Origin: Deinandra increscens subsp. villosa
Taxonomy: Eukaryota > Streptophyta > Magnoliopsida > Asterales > Asteraceae
Reading direction: 5' to 3'
Assembly: GCA_039602395.1 (NCBI GenBank)
Contig: JBCNJP010000025.1
Location: 53,232,555 to 53,296,554, forward strand
Length of the DNA: 64,000 bases
The notes below the pieces were generated by a model. That model did no database searches and was not told the DNA's origin. It saw only the letters and a program-made list of their open reading frames with translations. The translations under genes were made by a program, and so were the position numbers. Within the stretch, counting starts at the first letter, position 1. Each line of letters opens with the position of its first letter. Positions 46,606-57,957 of this stretch are shown here, one piece after another.

Positions 46606-48940
46606 ATGTATGAAATTGAGGTGTTTATTGAGTGTCATCGTCAGAATGTGCCAAAGTTGATCAAACTTGAAGATTATCATGGTTGTGCAACAAATTTTAG
46701 AGCTTATGTTGTTGATTTGGATAAAAAGTTGTGGATACCGGTTACGAATGAATTTAAGTATCCAACTTATTATGGTGGTCATTTTAAAGAAATGCATAAT
46801 TGGTCAAGTGAAGAAAGAAAATCGTATGATCAAAATGAAAATGTTGTTGCACTTCTTCTGCTAGCTTTGCCTATAACTCTTAAAAGTCAAATAGGGAAAT
46901 ATCGAAAAGCAAAACTGATATGGGATTTTGTAAAGACACAATGTGAAGAACATATGTCTAAAAATTTTCAGAAAACAATTGACAGAGATCTGAAGTTTAA
47001 AGGTAAAATTGAAGAGTTAGAGAATAAGGTGGGAAAGTTGACTGAAGAGAATATTTGTCTGACAAAAGAAGTGGAGAAATAGAAAAATAATGTCTGTGAT
47101 GGTTTAGCTGCTGAAATTCAAAAGGATGTGTCTGCATCATGTGCGAATTGTTTGGAATTTGCACGTATTAAGGAAAAATGGTTGAAAGAAAAGAATATGT
47201 AATAAAGCAAAAGCTAATGAAAAGGAAGTCATTGAAGACTTTGATGCATTATTTTCAGAATGTTCTCCTCTTCAACACAAGTATGAAAACGTTCATAAAT
47301 TTTTGTCGAAGCTACTGATAGAATAATTCACCTTCAGGAGGAACTCACAAAGTTGTGTGATGAAAAAGGTGAGGTTCAAAGTCAAAATAATATTTTGAAA
47401 CAAGATGCTGTTTATTATAATAAACAGGTTGAGAAAGTTACTGAAGAAGTTCTAGAAGAGTATCGCTTGAGACAATGTCATATAAGTGATTATAACAACT
47501 TGTTTGAAAAGTACATTGCTTCGTAGAAAGAGCTGTCGGAAGCAAATATGAAAATATCTGAACAACAGATAGAGATTTTTGATTTGCAAAGGAAACTGAA
47601 AAATTGCAACAATTCATCGACTTTCCTGAATTATTTGTATAAGTTAGAGAAGAGTCAGGAGAATGGAAAAGATGCAAGTCTTCATCAAGTTCCTGCTCCT
47701 GTAGATATTGAACTGTCTGTTCCAGCTATACCATCTGGTATTGAACAGCATGATTATTCAAAAATTTGCTGCTACCAGTTCTAGAAAGAAAACCAAGTCA
47801 AAATCTCAGAAGAATAAAAAGGTGGTTGATTATTGCAAAGGGTTGAAGTTTGATGCTAAATCTACATTTCTTGAGAACGAAAAAGTGTTTAACGGAAATA
47901 CAGGAAACGTGAAAGTGCCAAAGTTTTCTGAGATTGTGATAGATGATTCGTTTATTTCCGGAAAGAATGACCTGAAAGGAATCAAATCTGAATTTACGAA
48001 ACTTGCTAAACAAGGTCATAAGATATCAAGTTCCATTCAAGATAAATTCAAACAGAAAAATGGTGGTTTGGGATTTGAAGAAGAAGAAATGCCGACTAAG
48101 GATTTCAACAAGAAGGAGTTCAAAGCGAAGAAGATAAAGAAGCAAAAGGTGTTTTCAGATATGAAGCCACAATGTTGGAAGAAGAAAGTATCTTTACCAG
48201 ATGAAAAGCTTTCTTCTGAAGAGTCTTCTTGTATATCTGATGCTACACCACAAGGCGGTAACAGTTCAGATTCATTTCATTCTGCTAAATCGAACAGGTT
48301 TTATTGTAAAGATAAATTCTTTGGTTATGGAGATGATTTAGGTTTTTGTGATTCTCCAAAATGTTTTCCAAAGTTTTGCAAACCAAAGAAATCAAAACCT
48401 ATGTTTTCAAAAATTTATTATGAATGTCTGACTGATCAGTTTGGAAAACCAATTTCAATCCATCCAACTGGTAAAAGACTTTGTTATGTTTGTCGTCAGA
48501 AGGGTCATTATGCAAATAATTGTCCTACGAAAACTAACAATTCATCCTCCAATGCCAAACATACAAAGTATGTTGATCTTGATGGCATCATTTTTAGTGA
48601 ACCAATGCCCAATACTAAATTTTCATGGAAAGAGAAGCCTCTTTCGGAAAAATTGGGAAGTAGTTCTGATTGTCACTCATCAGTTGACAATGGTTCACTA
48701 GAAATCATAAAAGCAAAACAGGAATGGAGACCAAAAGTTCTCTCAAGGCCAACACAGATTTTGTTGAAGACATTGGATGACCTACCATTGTTGTGGATGA
48801 GGGTCGGGGTTTTAAGAACTTGCTATTTTCCAGTGTTTGCAGGTATTTCAGGAAGACCTGTTAGTAGTCGAGAGATTGTTGACAGTGAGATACTTGTTGT
48901 TTTAAGTTCAAATGCATCGTTCTTATCTTTGAAAAGTTGA
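46606..48940 (+). pseudogene. E4 gag, internally deleted
   Basis: The ATG at 46606 starts MYEIEVFIECHRQN, then the Gag core LIKLEDYHGC...LWIPVTNEFKYP and LLLALPITLKSQI. At about 46950 it jumps from AKLIWDFVKTQCEEHM straight to a coiled coil (FKGKIEELENKVGKL), so the first zinc knuckle and surrounding region are deleted relative to E2, E3 and E5. Stops (47080 and others) and frameshifts follow. The 410-residue frame 47708-48940 has the second knuckle CYVCRQKGHYANNC (48482-48523) with all ligands and ends past FAGISGRP, the family junction with lost pol. Confidence 0.85.
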
Positions 48941-50108
48941 TTTTCAAAAACTTTATTTTCAAAAATGTGTCAAGTGTTGATAGATCATTTTTATTTTTGT
49001 TTTTCATTTTCTTTCGTTCATATTTTTTAGGGGGAGAAAATTTGAAAATTCAAAAAAAATAATAATGTTTGTTTGAATTTTAGGGGGAGAAATTTGGAAA
49101 ATAAAAAAATGAAAAACTGAGAAATTGATCCGACAAAAGCGAGAAATGATGGTACATCAGCATATACGTTTATCTGCCATGGATAGATTAAGTCTAAAGG
49201 TTATAGGTACTTGTATAATCTGTGAATGTGTATGACTAATATGATATCTGTAAGTAAGATATAAACATAATGCTTGCCTGATGATCTTTGGTTGTTTGCT
49301 TCTTGATGATTGCTGTGTAATGATTCTGACAAAAATAGAATAAAGAGATATCCTGATGAATGCATGCTTTTATTTTGAAAGATTTAAACTTATTTGATTT
49401 TCTTTATTTTGTCAAACGATCAGACTTTCTCTGCGTATCTAAAGATCAACCTGATTGTTGTTCGTTTGACGTTCTGCTTTATTTTCATTGTTGTTTCGTA
49501 TAATCCATCGGATTTCTCTGTGTATACGGAAGTATCAACCTGATTGTTGTTGGATTATACAACTTCAACTTGTTTTGCTTTCTTATTTTCTCGAATACTT
49601 GGGCTTTCTCTGCGTGTCCACAAAACCGACCTGATTGCTAGGTATTTGAGGTTCTGCTTTATTTTTGCATGACTCATCAAGGATGATTGAATCTCAAAGA
49701 AAATTTGCTTCTATATGATAAACATGATGATTTGCTAGTATTTCTGATAGAGTGGAAGTCGAGTTATTAGTGCATGATAAAAATTACCTTAAGCATATCT
49801 GAAAACGATAAATATGATTGGTGCATCCTGAAATAAACCTCAATGTTATATTTGCAATTATCTTGGCTTGCATGCTGATTAAGACCAAAACTGAAATGTG
49901 CTAGATATGTTATGTCTGATATGATCTCGCGTCATGATCTTTCCTGCAAAAGACAAAAATAGTTTCTGATTTTGTATTGTATTTACATTTCATATCATAA
50001 AAGTACAAAAAGATTTTTGATGTGTTTTAGCATAAATTTGAAAAATCAAAAATATTTTAGGTTTGTTTTGATATAAACTTTCTAAAAGCCAAAAAGATTT
50101 TCTAGGTT
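48941..50108 (+). other. E4 3' noncoding region
   Basis: No gene. It contains two AGGGGGAGAAA tracts (49030-49037 and 49082-49089), the stem-loop array 49411-49650, and then breaks off into the LTR at 50109 without a polypurine tract. The last family-like phrase is AAAGCCAAAAAGATTTTC. Confidence 0.7.
49411..49650 (+). ncRNA. Triple stem-loop array, copy 4 (E4)
   Basis: Plus strand. S1 pairs 49411-49419 with 49462-49470 (GTCAAACGA with TCGTTTGAC), S2 pairs 49498-49507 with 49551-49560 (GTATAATCCA with TGGATTATAC), and S3 pairs 49590-49598 with 49642-49650 (CTCGAATAC with GTATTTGAG, one wobble). S2 has ATAC-GGAA-GTAT at its apex. The S3 stem has wholly different bases from the S3 stem of other copies (GTTAAATC) and yet pairs. 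Confidence 0.65.
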
Positions 50109-50501
50109 TGTTGATACCTAAGTTATGCATTATGTGAAGTATCTGAATGAGACGATGTGAAGATCAAGACATATTCATGCTGCCAGCCGAGCCTGGTCCG
50201 AACCTGAGGTTTGGACCAGCCGAACCTGAGGTTCAGACCAGCCGAACCTGGAGTTCGGCAGTGGTTCGGCAAGCCTAGTATAAATAGGAAGTTTGTCTTG
50301 GTTTTTGAAAACAGAGAGAGAGACTGGGGGAGAGAGACTAGTTCTTAACTATGTGTTTTTGAGATTGTTTCTCTAGAGAGCTTCATTGAGAGTTTGTAAT
50401 TGAGTCTTTGTTGATTTCAATAAAACAAACTATTATTTATGTCTCGTGTGCACTCTACGATCAAGCAAACCTCTAGTAAGATTCGTTTTACTGTTTTTTC
50501 A
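50109..50501 (+). repeat. E4 3' LTR
   Basis: 393 bp, TGTTGATACC to TTTTTTCA. It is about 60 bp longer than the 5' LTR, mainly because of additional CCGAACCTGAGGTTCAGACCA-type units at 50185-50255. TATAAATA lies at 50279-50286. Other substitutions also separate the two LTRs, so E4 is older than GyA. Confidence 0.88.
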
Positions 50502-51428
50502 AGGGTTGGTGGCAACTCAAACATAGCATCCTTAGTGTTGGTTTCAATTGTAAAGCTTTCATTTCACTTGTACTTGTTCTTGGACAATTATCTTGATCTT
50601 ATGTTAATCATTCAAGTGCTTGATGTTTTGTATTTCATAGTTAATGTCTTAACTTGTGTTGATTAAATATTGAGACGATTGCCCTTGTTCATTACTGTTG
50701 TGATATGAATGTCTGGATCCATACTCTGTGCTATTTCATGATAATTCATTTGGCTTATAATAATAATTCATTGTGTTTTCATAATAACAACCCTCAGCGA
50801 TTCCATAATGATTCTTGGTGTTTTAAGTGTGTACTTGGTGATTTCTAAGGTGTCTTGGAGACTTGGATATTGCCCTTGGTGATCTGGAGTTGCCCTTGGC
50901 GACTTGGAGATTGCCCTTGGCGATCTGGAGATTGCCCTTGCCGACTTGGGAATTATCCTTGCGACCTCACCAAGTTCTTGGCGATCTAGCTTTCCTTCTT
51001 GACGACCTCACCAAGTTCTTGGCGACTTCACCAAGATCTTGGCGACCTCACCAAGATCTTAGCGACCTCACGAAGCATTGGCGACCTCACCAGTGTTCTT
51101 GGCGATCTCACTTTTATTCTTGTTGATTTCACAGGTCTGATGTCATAATTTTCACTAATTCAAATAAAAATTCTCTTGTAATCTATGCAAGGACGACCTG
51201 TGCTTTCTCCAGTATAAATAGTCACATCAGAATAACCTAAAATAAGGCTTCTGGATGGTTGTGGAAGAGAGATAGCACTTGTGTGTAAAAACCCTCGTGT
51301 TCTTGAGTTGCAGACATGGAAATCTAAGGATTTCAACAAAGCAAACAACATGATTTGATAATGGATTCATGATTTTCGCATTTGAATCTGTGCATTGAAT
51401 TAGTAAAGGCTCAAATTTGGTCATGATA
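50502..51428 (+). repeat. E6 5' LTR, main part
   Basis: Together with 45588-45606 (TGTAAGATCTTTATAGAGT) this is the E6 5' LTR, homologous to S1 on the opposite strand. It ends GGTCATGATA at 51428, two bases before the priming site. TATAAATA lies at 51213-51220. An array of CTTGGCGACCTCACCAAG-like units occupies about 50830-51130. Confidence 0.88.
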
Positions 51429-51430
51429 AA

Positions 51431-51443
51431 TGGTATCAGAGCC
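51431..51443 (+). other. E6 primer binding site (tRNA-iMet)
   Basis: TGGTATCAGAGCC directly downstream of the E6 LTR, complementary to initiator methionine tRNA. Confidence 0.9.
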
Positions 51444-52159
51444 ATTGTTCTTCATGTTCTTGAATTTTTCTAAAAAAACTTGAAGAATCACTCATTCAAA
51501 TCATCAAATCTGGTTGTTTGAATGATTCCTTGACCTATTTTGAACGAAATTTCACAAGGAATCTGTTGGAATGCTTAGTTTTCATCAATAATTAAAATAA
51601 ATGGGTTAATTTTAAAGATTTTCAGATTCATGCGAACACAGAGCAAACTTGTTGTTCGTCATTTTAAAATCAAAGTCATATTTCCACTGATTTTGAGTCA
51701 AAATTGAACATCCACGCATGTTAGACTCATGATTTAGGGATGATAGCAACTTGAATCACTCAATAACATCAAGTATTGAAGATTTTAGAGCAAAAATTGT
51801 GTTCTTGAAAGATTTTCATAAAAGTCACTATTTGATCCGATTTCACCTAGATTAAGTGGTTTTTGGAGTTTGTTGCAGTTAACAAATTTGTTCCTAAGAA
51901 AATTCCTAAACTATTGGTGTAATAAAAATTTGATTTCATGAAATTTGATTTTGACCCAGTGATTATGCTCAAGAACATAGCTGGAAAATTTTTTAAGTCT
52001 TGAAAATTTGAAAATTTCAAATTTAACTTTAATGCTTGATTGATTCAAACTACATAAGCTTCATGATATTTGTTTTGTAGGTTTTGAGCAATTAACCTCG
52101 ATCTTAGCATCCTTGAAGCAACCTTGACCCGTTTGACCTATTAACCATTTTTGTTCACC
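51444..52159 (+). other. E6 leader
   Basis: About 700 bp of A/T-rich untranslated sequence between the priming site and gag. No motif array or gene is visible in it. Confidence 0.6.
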
Positions 52160-53747
52160 ATGTCTGAATTTAACTCTAGAACTCAAACATTCCAAGGGAA
52201 CAACATGCCTCCAAAACTACTTGGGGCTGCTAACTATGATGACTGGAAAAGAAAATTTCAGTGTTACCTTGAATATATGGATTATGACCTGTTGACCTTG
52301 GTGAAGAACGGTCCTAAGGTATTCTATGTGGATCCGGTGCCTGTGGCTGGTGCTGACCCTCCTATTGGTCAGAGGCGTGTCATAAAGATAATTAAGGACT
52401 ACACTCCCACTGAGCATAATCAGATGAAGGTTGACAAACATGCTCTTGGGTGTATCAAAATGGCACTGTCTGATGACATTGTCTTCCATTTCACTTAAGC
52501 AACTTCTGCTCATGAGATTAGGGTAGCACTTGAGAAGAAGTACGAGGGAAACATTGAGAGCAAAGAGAGGAGACTGGATTATCTCAAACTGCGATTTAAC
52601 ACTTTTACTTACACTGCTGGAGACTCCTTTGTGACTCATGTGACAAAGTTTTGCAGACTCGTCTGCGAAATGCAAAACAATCAAATCCGACCTGAAATGC
52701 CTGTTATATCTAAGAAAAATCTGAAGTCATTTCCTCAAAACTTTGCTTCATACGTGGCCTATCTGATTGACAACAGTAATTTGGCCACTGTTGACTACAT
52801 GGACCTAATTGACAAAGTAAGAAGCTATGAAGTTGCAGTTGTTGAAAGAGATGGAAATTCATTGATGGGAAAAGTTAACAATAAAAGTACCACCCAGATT
52901 GCCCCAAATGCTGCCTTTATTGCTCCTAATGAGACTGACCTGGAATTTCCTTACACTGCTGGTGGATCCTGCTCCTCTGCTCAAGTTTCTGCTTAATAAC
53001 CTGTTTATCAAGTTGCCTTTGTTACTCAACCGCCCGCAATCACCTGTCACATATTAATCTGTTCCTGTAACTGTTGGTTTAACTGACAAAGACCAGGAGT
53101 TGTGTAATGCTCTTATGGCGTGTCTTGCTTCCCAAATGTCAGGTAGTATTGAGAGCATGTCTCTGTGCCAAGAAGACTTGGACCAAATTCTTGATGATGA
53201 CCTAGAAGAAATGGATATCAAGTGGCAATTTGGTATGATAGCTGCCCGAAGAAGAAAGTTTTTCTAGAAAACTGGGAGAAAGGTGTTCCAATCACACCCC
53301 AGTTCTACTATTGGTTTTGACAAATCCAAGGCCCAATGCTACAACTGTAAAGGTTTGGATCACTTTGCACGTGAGTGTAAGAAGCCGAAATTGAGACAAA
53401 TTCATGTGACGTCTTGGGGAAACAATAATTCTGGTCAAAGTCAGGGCAACTACTCATATCAGAAATCACAACCTGCTGGCTCAACTCACCAGGGTTCTAG
53501 TTCCAATAATGCTAAGCGTGCTGACAACACTGAGAAGGCACTCGTGTCACTGAGTGATCCCAACTACACATGGTCTAATCAGACTCAAACATCGGCTAAT
53601 GTTGACTATGCATTGATGGTGAATTCATCTGAAGAATCCAAGATTGTGGAAGATCCTCTCTTTGATCTACTTTATCCCACTGACTTTGCACTCATGGCGG
53701 ATCTGGATGATATCACTAAAGATGCTGCTTTTGTGTCTAACTCTGCT
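52160..53747 (+). pseudogene. E6 gag, N-terminal and central part
   Basis: The ATG at 52160 begins MSEFNSRTQTFQGNNMPPKLLGA, followed by the Gag domain (YDDWKRKFQCYLEYMDYDL). A stop at 52496 and another at 52994 lie in the same frame; the part between them reads LEKKYEGNIESKERRLDYLKLRF and VTKFCRLVCEMQ. After a frameshift the frame 53283-53750 has a zinc knuckle [14 protein letters not shown] (53337-53378, all ligands present). The Gag is different from that of E1-E5 (PPKLLGA in place of PKLLKLEDY). The frame is cut at 53747 by K and continues at about 55113. Confidence 0.85.
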
Positions 53748-54118
53748 TGAAAATGCTAGAGCGGATGGATTGTGATCAGTTCGACATCATTGTGTAAGCT
53801 AAATAATGAACAATTCGTGTAAATAAAAACTCAATCTCTCATTCAGTAACTGGTACGAATTACAAAGAGACTCAGAGTTATTTCACCTTATAAAACACAT
53901 ACATAAGCAAAACTCATTACAGATTTCAAACCTATCAACCTATTTATAGACATCCTGCTGTCCAAACCCTTCAGCTGGTCCAAACCCTAGGTTCGGCCTA
54001 GGTTCGGCCTAGGTTCGGCCTGGGTTCAGCCAGGATTCGGCCTGCAGGTCTTGGTTGACATCTTGAACACTTCAAAAGCTTTGTCTGATCCAGCATGTTG
54101 TCATATTAGGTATCAACA
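53748..54118 (-). repeat. K 3' LTR
   Basis: 371 bp, with minus-strand start TGTTGATACCTAATATGAC (54118) and end GCTCTAGCATTTTCA (53748). TATAAATA lies at 53941-53948 on the minus strand. U3 has GGCCGAACCTA-type repeats at about 53985-54045. The first 40 bp resemble the LTR fragment at 16479. Confidence 0.78.
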
Positions 54119-54135
54119 AACCCCCCCCCCCTTGG
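54119..54135 (-). other. K polypurine tract
   Basis: The minus strand reads CCAAGGGGGGGGGGGTT immediately before the LTR. The run of eleven G is longer than in the other elements. Confidence 0.85.
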
Positions 54136-54156
54136 CAAATGCTGGACCGTTCTTCA

Positions 54157-55098
54157 TCATTCTTGAACATTAGCCTCCATCTTAGTCCATGTCAGTTGGT
54201 GATTGTTCCCGACATATATATTGAACACGAAACATATCTGAATCACCCTCTGAAATTGCAACGCTTGATCCATGAAATTAGGATGGAACAAGATCTGATT
54301 ATGATACAGCACATCAATATCAGCCTTGGATAGGTTTATCAGCCACATTGGATCATAGATCCTCACAACTCTGTTCTCATCTTTCAGCACAATAATAGCT
54401 TCTCCAGTCTTCTCTTTATAATACCACCATCTCAGGTCTTTGATGAAATCTAATTCCATTTTCATTAAAGGAATCTTCTTCATAACCTTTGGTTTTTTCT
54501 TAAAAACCAACACGATCAAGTTCTTTCCCGTTCTCTCATTAATCTTAGTTGGATGCTCACGCCTCTTGGGTTTTTGAGGTATCAAATATTGAAAACCTCC
54601 AACACATTCTTTCTCAATCTGCTTCTTAAAGAAGAACCCTCTCCAATCATTTCCATAATTGCAAAAAGGTTTCCGAGTAAGTTCCCGAATATCCCAGACT
54701 GGTAAAGACTCAAAATCTCTTGACCTCTTGAAATATTGAATACCGTGTTGACGTTTAATTGCATAACACCTCAAACTTTCAACGTACATCCAGCTTATGA
54801 TTTCTCCTGAAGCTTGACCCTTGAATCTGACGTGCCTTTTCCGTTCGATCGGTTTAGGAGGTGTAACATAGTTGGCATGAAACTCCTTCAAATAATCATT
54901 ATACACCCGACATTGTCTTTGTTCCTTTGCCTCCTTGGCAACTGGGTCTTCAGGTATTTCAGCTTCTTTCTTCTTTAACCTTTCTTTAGCTTCATCGCCT
55001 TTTTCTTTTGGAAAGATTGCAAAATCACCACCAGCTTGGTTGTTGTTGCTGAAATTTGGCGTGCCTTTTCTGTTCAACGTTGTCTTTGACCCTTCCAT
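54157..55098 (-). CDS. Extra 3' ORF of a copia-type element, function unknown
   Basis: An intact 313-codon frame from the ATG at 55098 to a stop just upstream of the K polypurine tract. The product is basic and soluble-looking: an N-terminal linker (LNRKGTPNFSNNNQ), an acidic/basic helical part (DEAKERLKKKEAEIPEDP), then PPKPIERKRHVRFKGQASGE and a W/Y-rich C-terminal half (DLRWWYYKEKTGEAIIVL, IYDPMWLINLS). I see no signal peptide, zinc motif or catalytic signature. Its place between the lost pol and the 3' LTR is where some plant copia elements carry an additional or envelope-like gene; no membrane segment supports an envelope role here. It may still be translated if transcribed. Confidence 0.6.
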   Translation of the reverse strand: MEGSKTTLNRKGTPNFSNNNQAGGDFAIFPKEKGDEAKERLKKKEAEIPEDPVAKEAKEQRQCRVYNDYLKEFHANYVTPPKPIERKRHVRFKGQASGEIISWMYVESLRCYAIKRQHGIQYFKRSRDFESLPVWDIRELTRKPFCNYGNDWRGFFFKKQIEKECVGGFQYLIPQKPKRREHPTKINERTGKNLIVLVFKKKPKVMKKIPLMKMELDFIKDLRWWYYKEKTGEAIIVLKDENRVVRIYDPMWLINLSKADIDVLYHNQILFHPNFMDQALQFQRVIQICFVFNIYVGNNHQLTWTKMEANVQE

Positions 55099-55112
55099 GG
55101 TTGAATCTGATG

Positions 55113-55381
55113 CTGAATAAAAATCTATTAACCATCAGAAGGAACTCATACCTGATACGGTAAAATCCAATTTGTACTCAGAGTCCTATGTAGAGGAAGT
55201 TGCTCGGTATCGCCTTTATAACCAAGAGTTGGTTGAAAAGGCAATAGCGAATGAGTGTCTAGTCAAATCTATGCAAGCTAAGGAACTGGATTTCCTGGCC
55301 AAAATGAAGTCCTTGCAGGATGATATTGAGGTCATGAAACATGCTGAAGTGGCTCTTCGTACTCAGTTAGAGGATCTAGTT
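55113..55381 (+). pseudogene. E6 gag, coiled-coil part
   Basis: Continuation of E6 gag after K: HQKELIPDTVKSNLYSES, then a charged coiled coil (YNQELVEKAIANECLVKSMQ...QLEDLV). One in-frame stop occurs right after the K border. The segment ends at the TAGTT target copy (55377-55381) of S2 and joins, without S2, to VTRHSSLSKNYVQAREIIDL at 57953. Confidence 0.82.
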
Positions 55382-57952
55382 TGTCACACCCCCAATTAAC
55401 CACTAACGGAGTTTATACCGTTAAGGGGCGCGACTAGACCAGGACCACAACCATTAGTTACAAATACTAAACGAATCAGAGTAAAGTCCAATGTTCATAA
55501 ATAAAACAGTTTAACATACGCAGCGGAATTTAAAACATCAGTATCTTAGCACTAGCCACGTGCTTTACAAATCATTGTTTTGATTTCAAATTCCCAATTT
55601 AGCTTAATAAAATAAATATCTTCACGAGCCATGCCAACCTCCAGTGGATACTCTTCAACGATCTGCAAAAGTGAAAACCACACAAGTGTCAACCTAACGG
55701 TTGGTGAGTTCACGGTGGGCATGACATGCATTGGCCCGGTCTCATAATCGTATGTATCAACATATACATAAATAGTATTGTTTTGCAAATCATTGCCAAG
55801 TGTTGAGTTATTGAATATGCACTAGTTAAGTAAAAGTTAAAGCGGTCAACCGATATCGCGGGTAGCTAATCCGGTTTCCATGCACTAAGGAAGTCGTACT
55901 AGGGCTGAAAGCTGACGTAACAGAGTTCGGCAATAGCCGATGGTTGGTGCCTCCAGTTGTGTCCCTCCCAGGACCCACAACTAAAACAGGCTGATATTGA
56001 ACTCCGTTCGGCCCCCGGCCGGTTGGTTACACATTTGTGTACCGCGGAGCAGGGTTTGTCAAACCCTCAGTAGATCTACCCAACATCCCCTCGCTTTCCA
56101 GATCATCAGTACTAAGTTGAGGTCTTTAAGTTTTAAAGCATCCTTAGAAATCATGTGATATCATTTGGTTTAGACTTTAACCTACACTAGTCATATTAAA
56201 ATGTTTATTCTGGATTTCATCTGAAATCCTAAAAAGGGTTTAAGTGTCACAATATTCGTTTCCGGATTTCAATAGAAATCCCAAGGATGGACAGTTGCAA
56301 GTGCTCCCCATAAAGCACTCCAACTTCCATAGCAGGTATCCCTTCTGGTAATACCTCAAGATGTCGGCGTTGTTTTCCGTTACGTGTATTCATTGTGACC
56401 CAAACGGCTCACAATTAAAGGGTTTGTGAAACTCACCTTAGGTTGCTCGGCTTACACTTGCTAATTAATCCAAATGTTGCTTAACGAAGACCTATGAACA
56501 CGTTTAGGTCTTAAGTATTAGTTTCGTGTCTAATTATTAACTTAATGTCACTATGGCCCATAACATAGCGCGTTGGACTACGACTCGACATACTAACACA
56601 CGATACCGATGGTTGATCATAAACAAGGGTTCACATATTACAGAAATCAGACATGTATCATCATGGCATAATCATGTAAGTCATGGCACAACATTTAAGT
56701 AAATTTCACAAGTTTGGATTTAGGTCAGGCCATAATTTCGCTAGCAGTTTCGCTAGGTAATTTCGCTAGGTGCACGGGCAGCACTTTCGCTAGGCTGTAC
56801 CCGATGAAACAGTTTCGCTAGGCTAGTTTCGCTCGAAACTGTTGGCACAGTTTCGCTAGCCTAGTTTCGCCCGAAACTGGTTTGAACTTTCGTTCAGGAA
56901 TTTCGCTCGGTAGTTTCGCCCGAACAGGTCTACATAGTTTCGCCAGCGACACTACAGTTTCGCTGATAGTTTCGCTATATGGATTTATACACAGTTTCGC
57001 TACATGACGATACACTTAGTTTCGCTACATGAACCTACAGTTTCGCTGGTCGCTAGAAAAACCCGAAAAACTATCAAAAATCTTTCTAACAACCTCCATA
57101 CAACATGTAATTCATTTCTAAGCATATATAAGCATTTAGGAACATCACAGGAGCATCTCTAGCATCATAAACATGGATTTACATCATCAAATCATTTAAA
57201 ACACCAAAAAGTCCATTTTCACATATTTTGACCTAGATCTACCTAGATCTCTATCATGGGTGAATTTTGCACGTAAAGTTAGCAACTTTATGATATATCT
57301 AGCATGTATACACATCATATCAGAAGATCTAACAGATTCATGAAGATTGAGGCATGCTTTATGAAGAAAACATATAGAAAAGTGCATATAAATAGTTTTT
57401 GGGACTTACGATTCGATCTAGGGTCTGAATGGATGAGATGAGATGATGGTGGTCTCTTGGTGATTCACAACTGACCAGCTTTCTCGAGAGAGCACATGGA
57501 GAGTGGTGTGTTTTTTGTGTAAAAGAGGCAAATGGTATAAACTAGGGTTTATTAGGATGTTATATATCAGGGCCTAGTTTCGCTGGCAGTTTCGCTGGCC
57601 GGTGAAACTAGCTCTGTTCACGAGTGAGTCCATAGACTGCCGGGCGACACTATAGTTTCGCCCGGTAGTTTCGCTGGTTACCAAGAGTTGGTCAATTTCA
57701 CATTCTAAGCAAGTTAAACACGATTCATATATTGTCATGCTATTCCTAATTATTAAATCATGCATTTAAATCACATTGCACATAATGATAATAAACAAGT
57801 GAACACATAACATGTATGGGCGGGTTTGGTGATCAACCAAAGGACGTGGACGTATTCGGCCTAGTTAAGCATTAGTTACTAAGTTGACACTTATAACGTA
57901 ACTAACGGGGTCTGTCTAACGGAAGTTAACCTTGAAATTCTCGGATGTCACA
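55382..57952 (-). mobile_element. S2, solo LTR related to GyA
   Basis: A 2571-bp LTR alone with perfect TAGTT duplications (55377-55381 and 57953-57957). The minus strand starts TGTGACATCCGAG (57952) and ends TTGGGGGTGTGACA (55382). It shares long blocks with the GyA LTR, for example the segment with CCCAACATCCCCTCGCTTT (56080-56098). It lacks the 108-bp 5' extension of GyA. Within it, TTTCGCT motifs (plus strand) recur about twenty times at 56738-57050 and again at 57575-57680. Short open frames across the array are not genes. Confidence 0.93.
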
Positions 57953-57957
57953 TAGTT

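Larger units (their letters stand above)
45607..50501 (+). mobile_element. E4, gag-only copia-type element with both LTRs
   Basis: Complete in outline: 5' LTR 45607-45940, priming site 45943-45954, gag 46606-48940, 3' noncoding region with stem-loops, and 3' LTR 50109-50501. It splits the E6 LTR; the flanking AGAGT (45602-45606) and AGGGT (50502-50506) are target copies with one mismatch. S1 shows the same LTR uninterrupted (TTTATAAGGTTGGTGGC). No purine tract precedes the 3' LTR, unlike in E1-E3, and no pol is present. Confidence 0.9.
53748..55112 (-). mobile_element. K, 5'-truncated copia-type element
   Basis: Minus strand: 313-codon frame (55098-54157), polypurine tract (54119-54135) and LTR (54118-53748). 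No 5' LTR, gag or pol is present. Both flanks read as E6 gag in one frame (left ...SNSA, right AE-stop-KSINHQKE), and CTGCT (53743-53747) against ATGCT on the right could be an imperfect target copy. An LTR element needs both ends for integrase-mediated entry, so this is either a secondary deletion or an unusual end-joining event. Confidence 0.7.

Noticed and set aside
54121..54131. Run of eleven C as an i-motif or G-quadruplex site
   Set aside because: It is explained by the K polypurine tract.
56818..57015. Repetitive frame rich in AKLC
   Set aside because: It is a translation of the TTTCGCT array in the S2 LTR.
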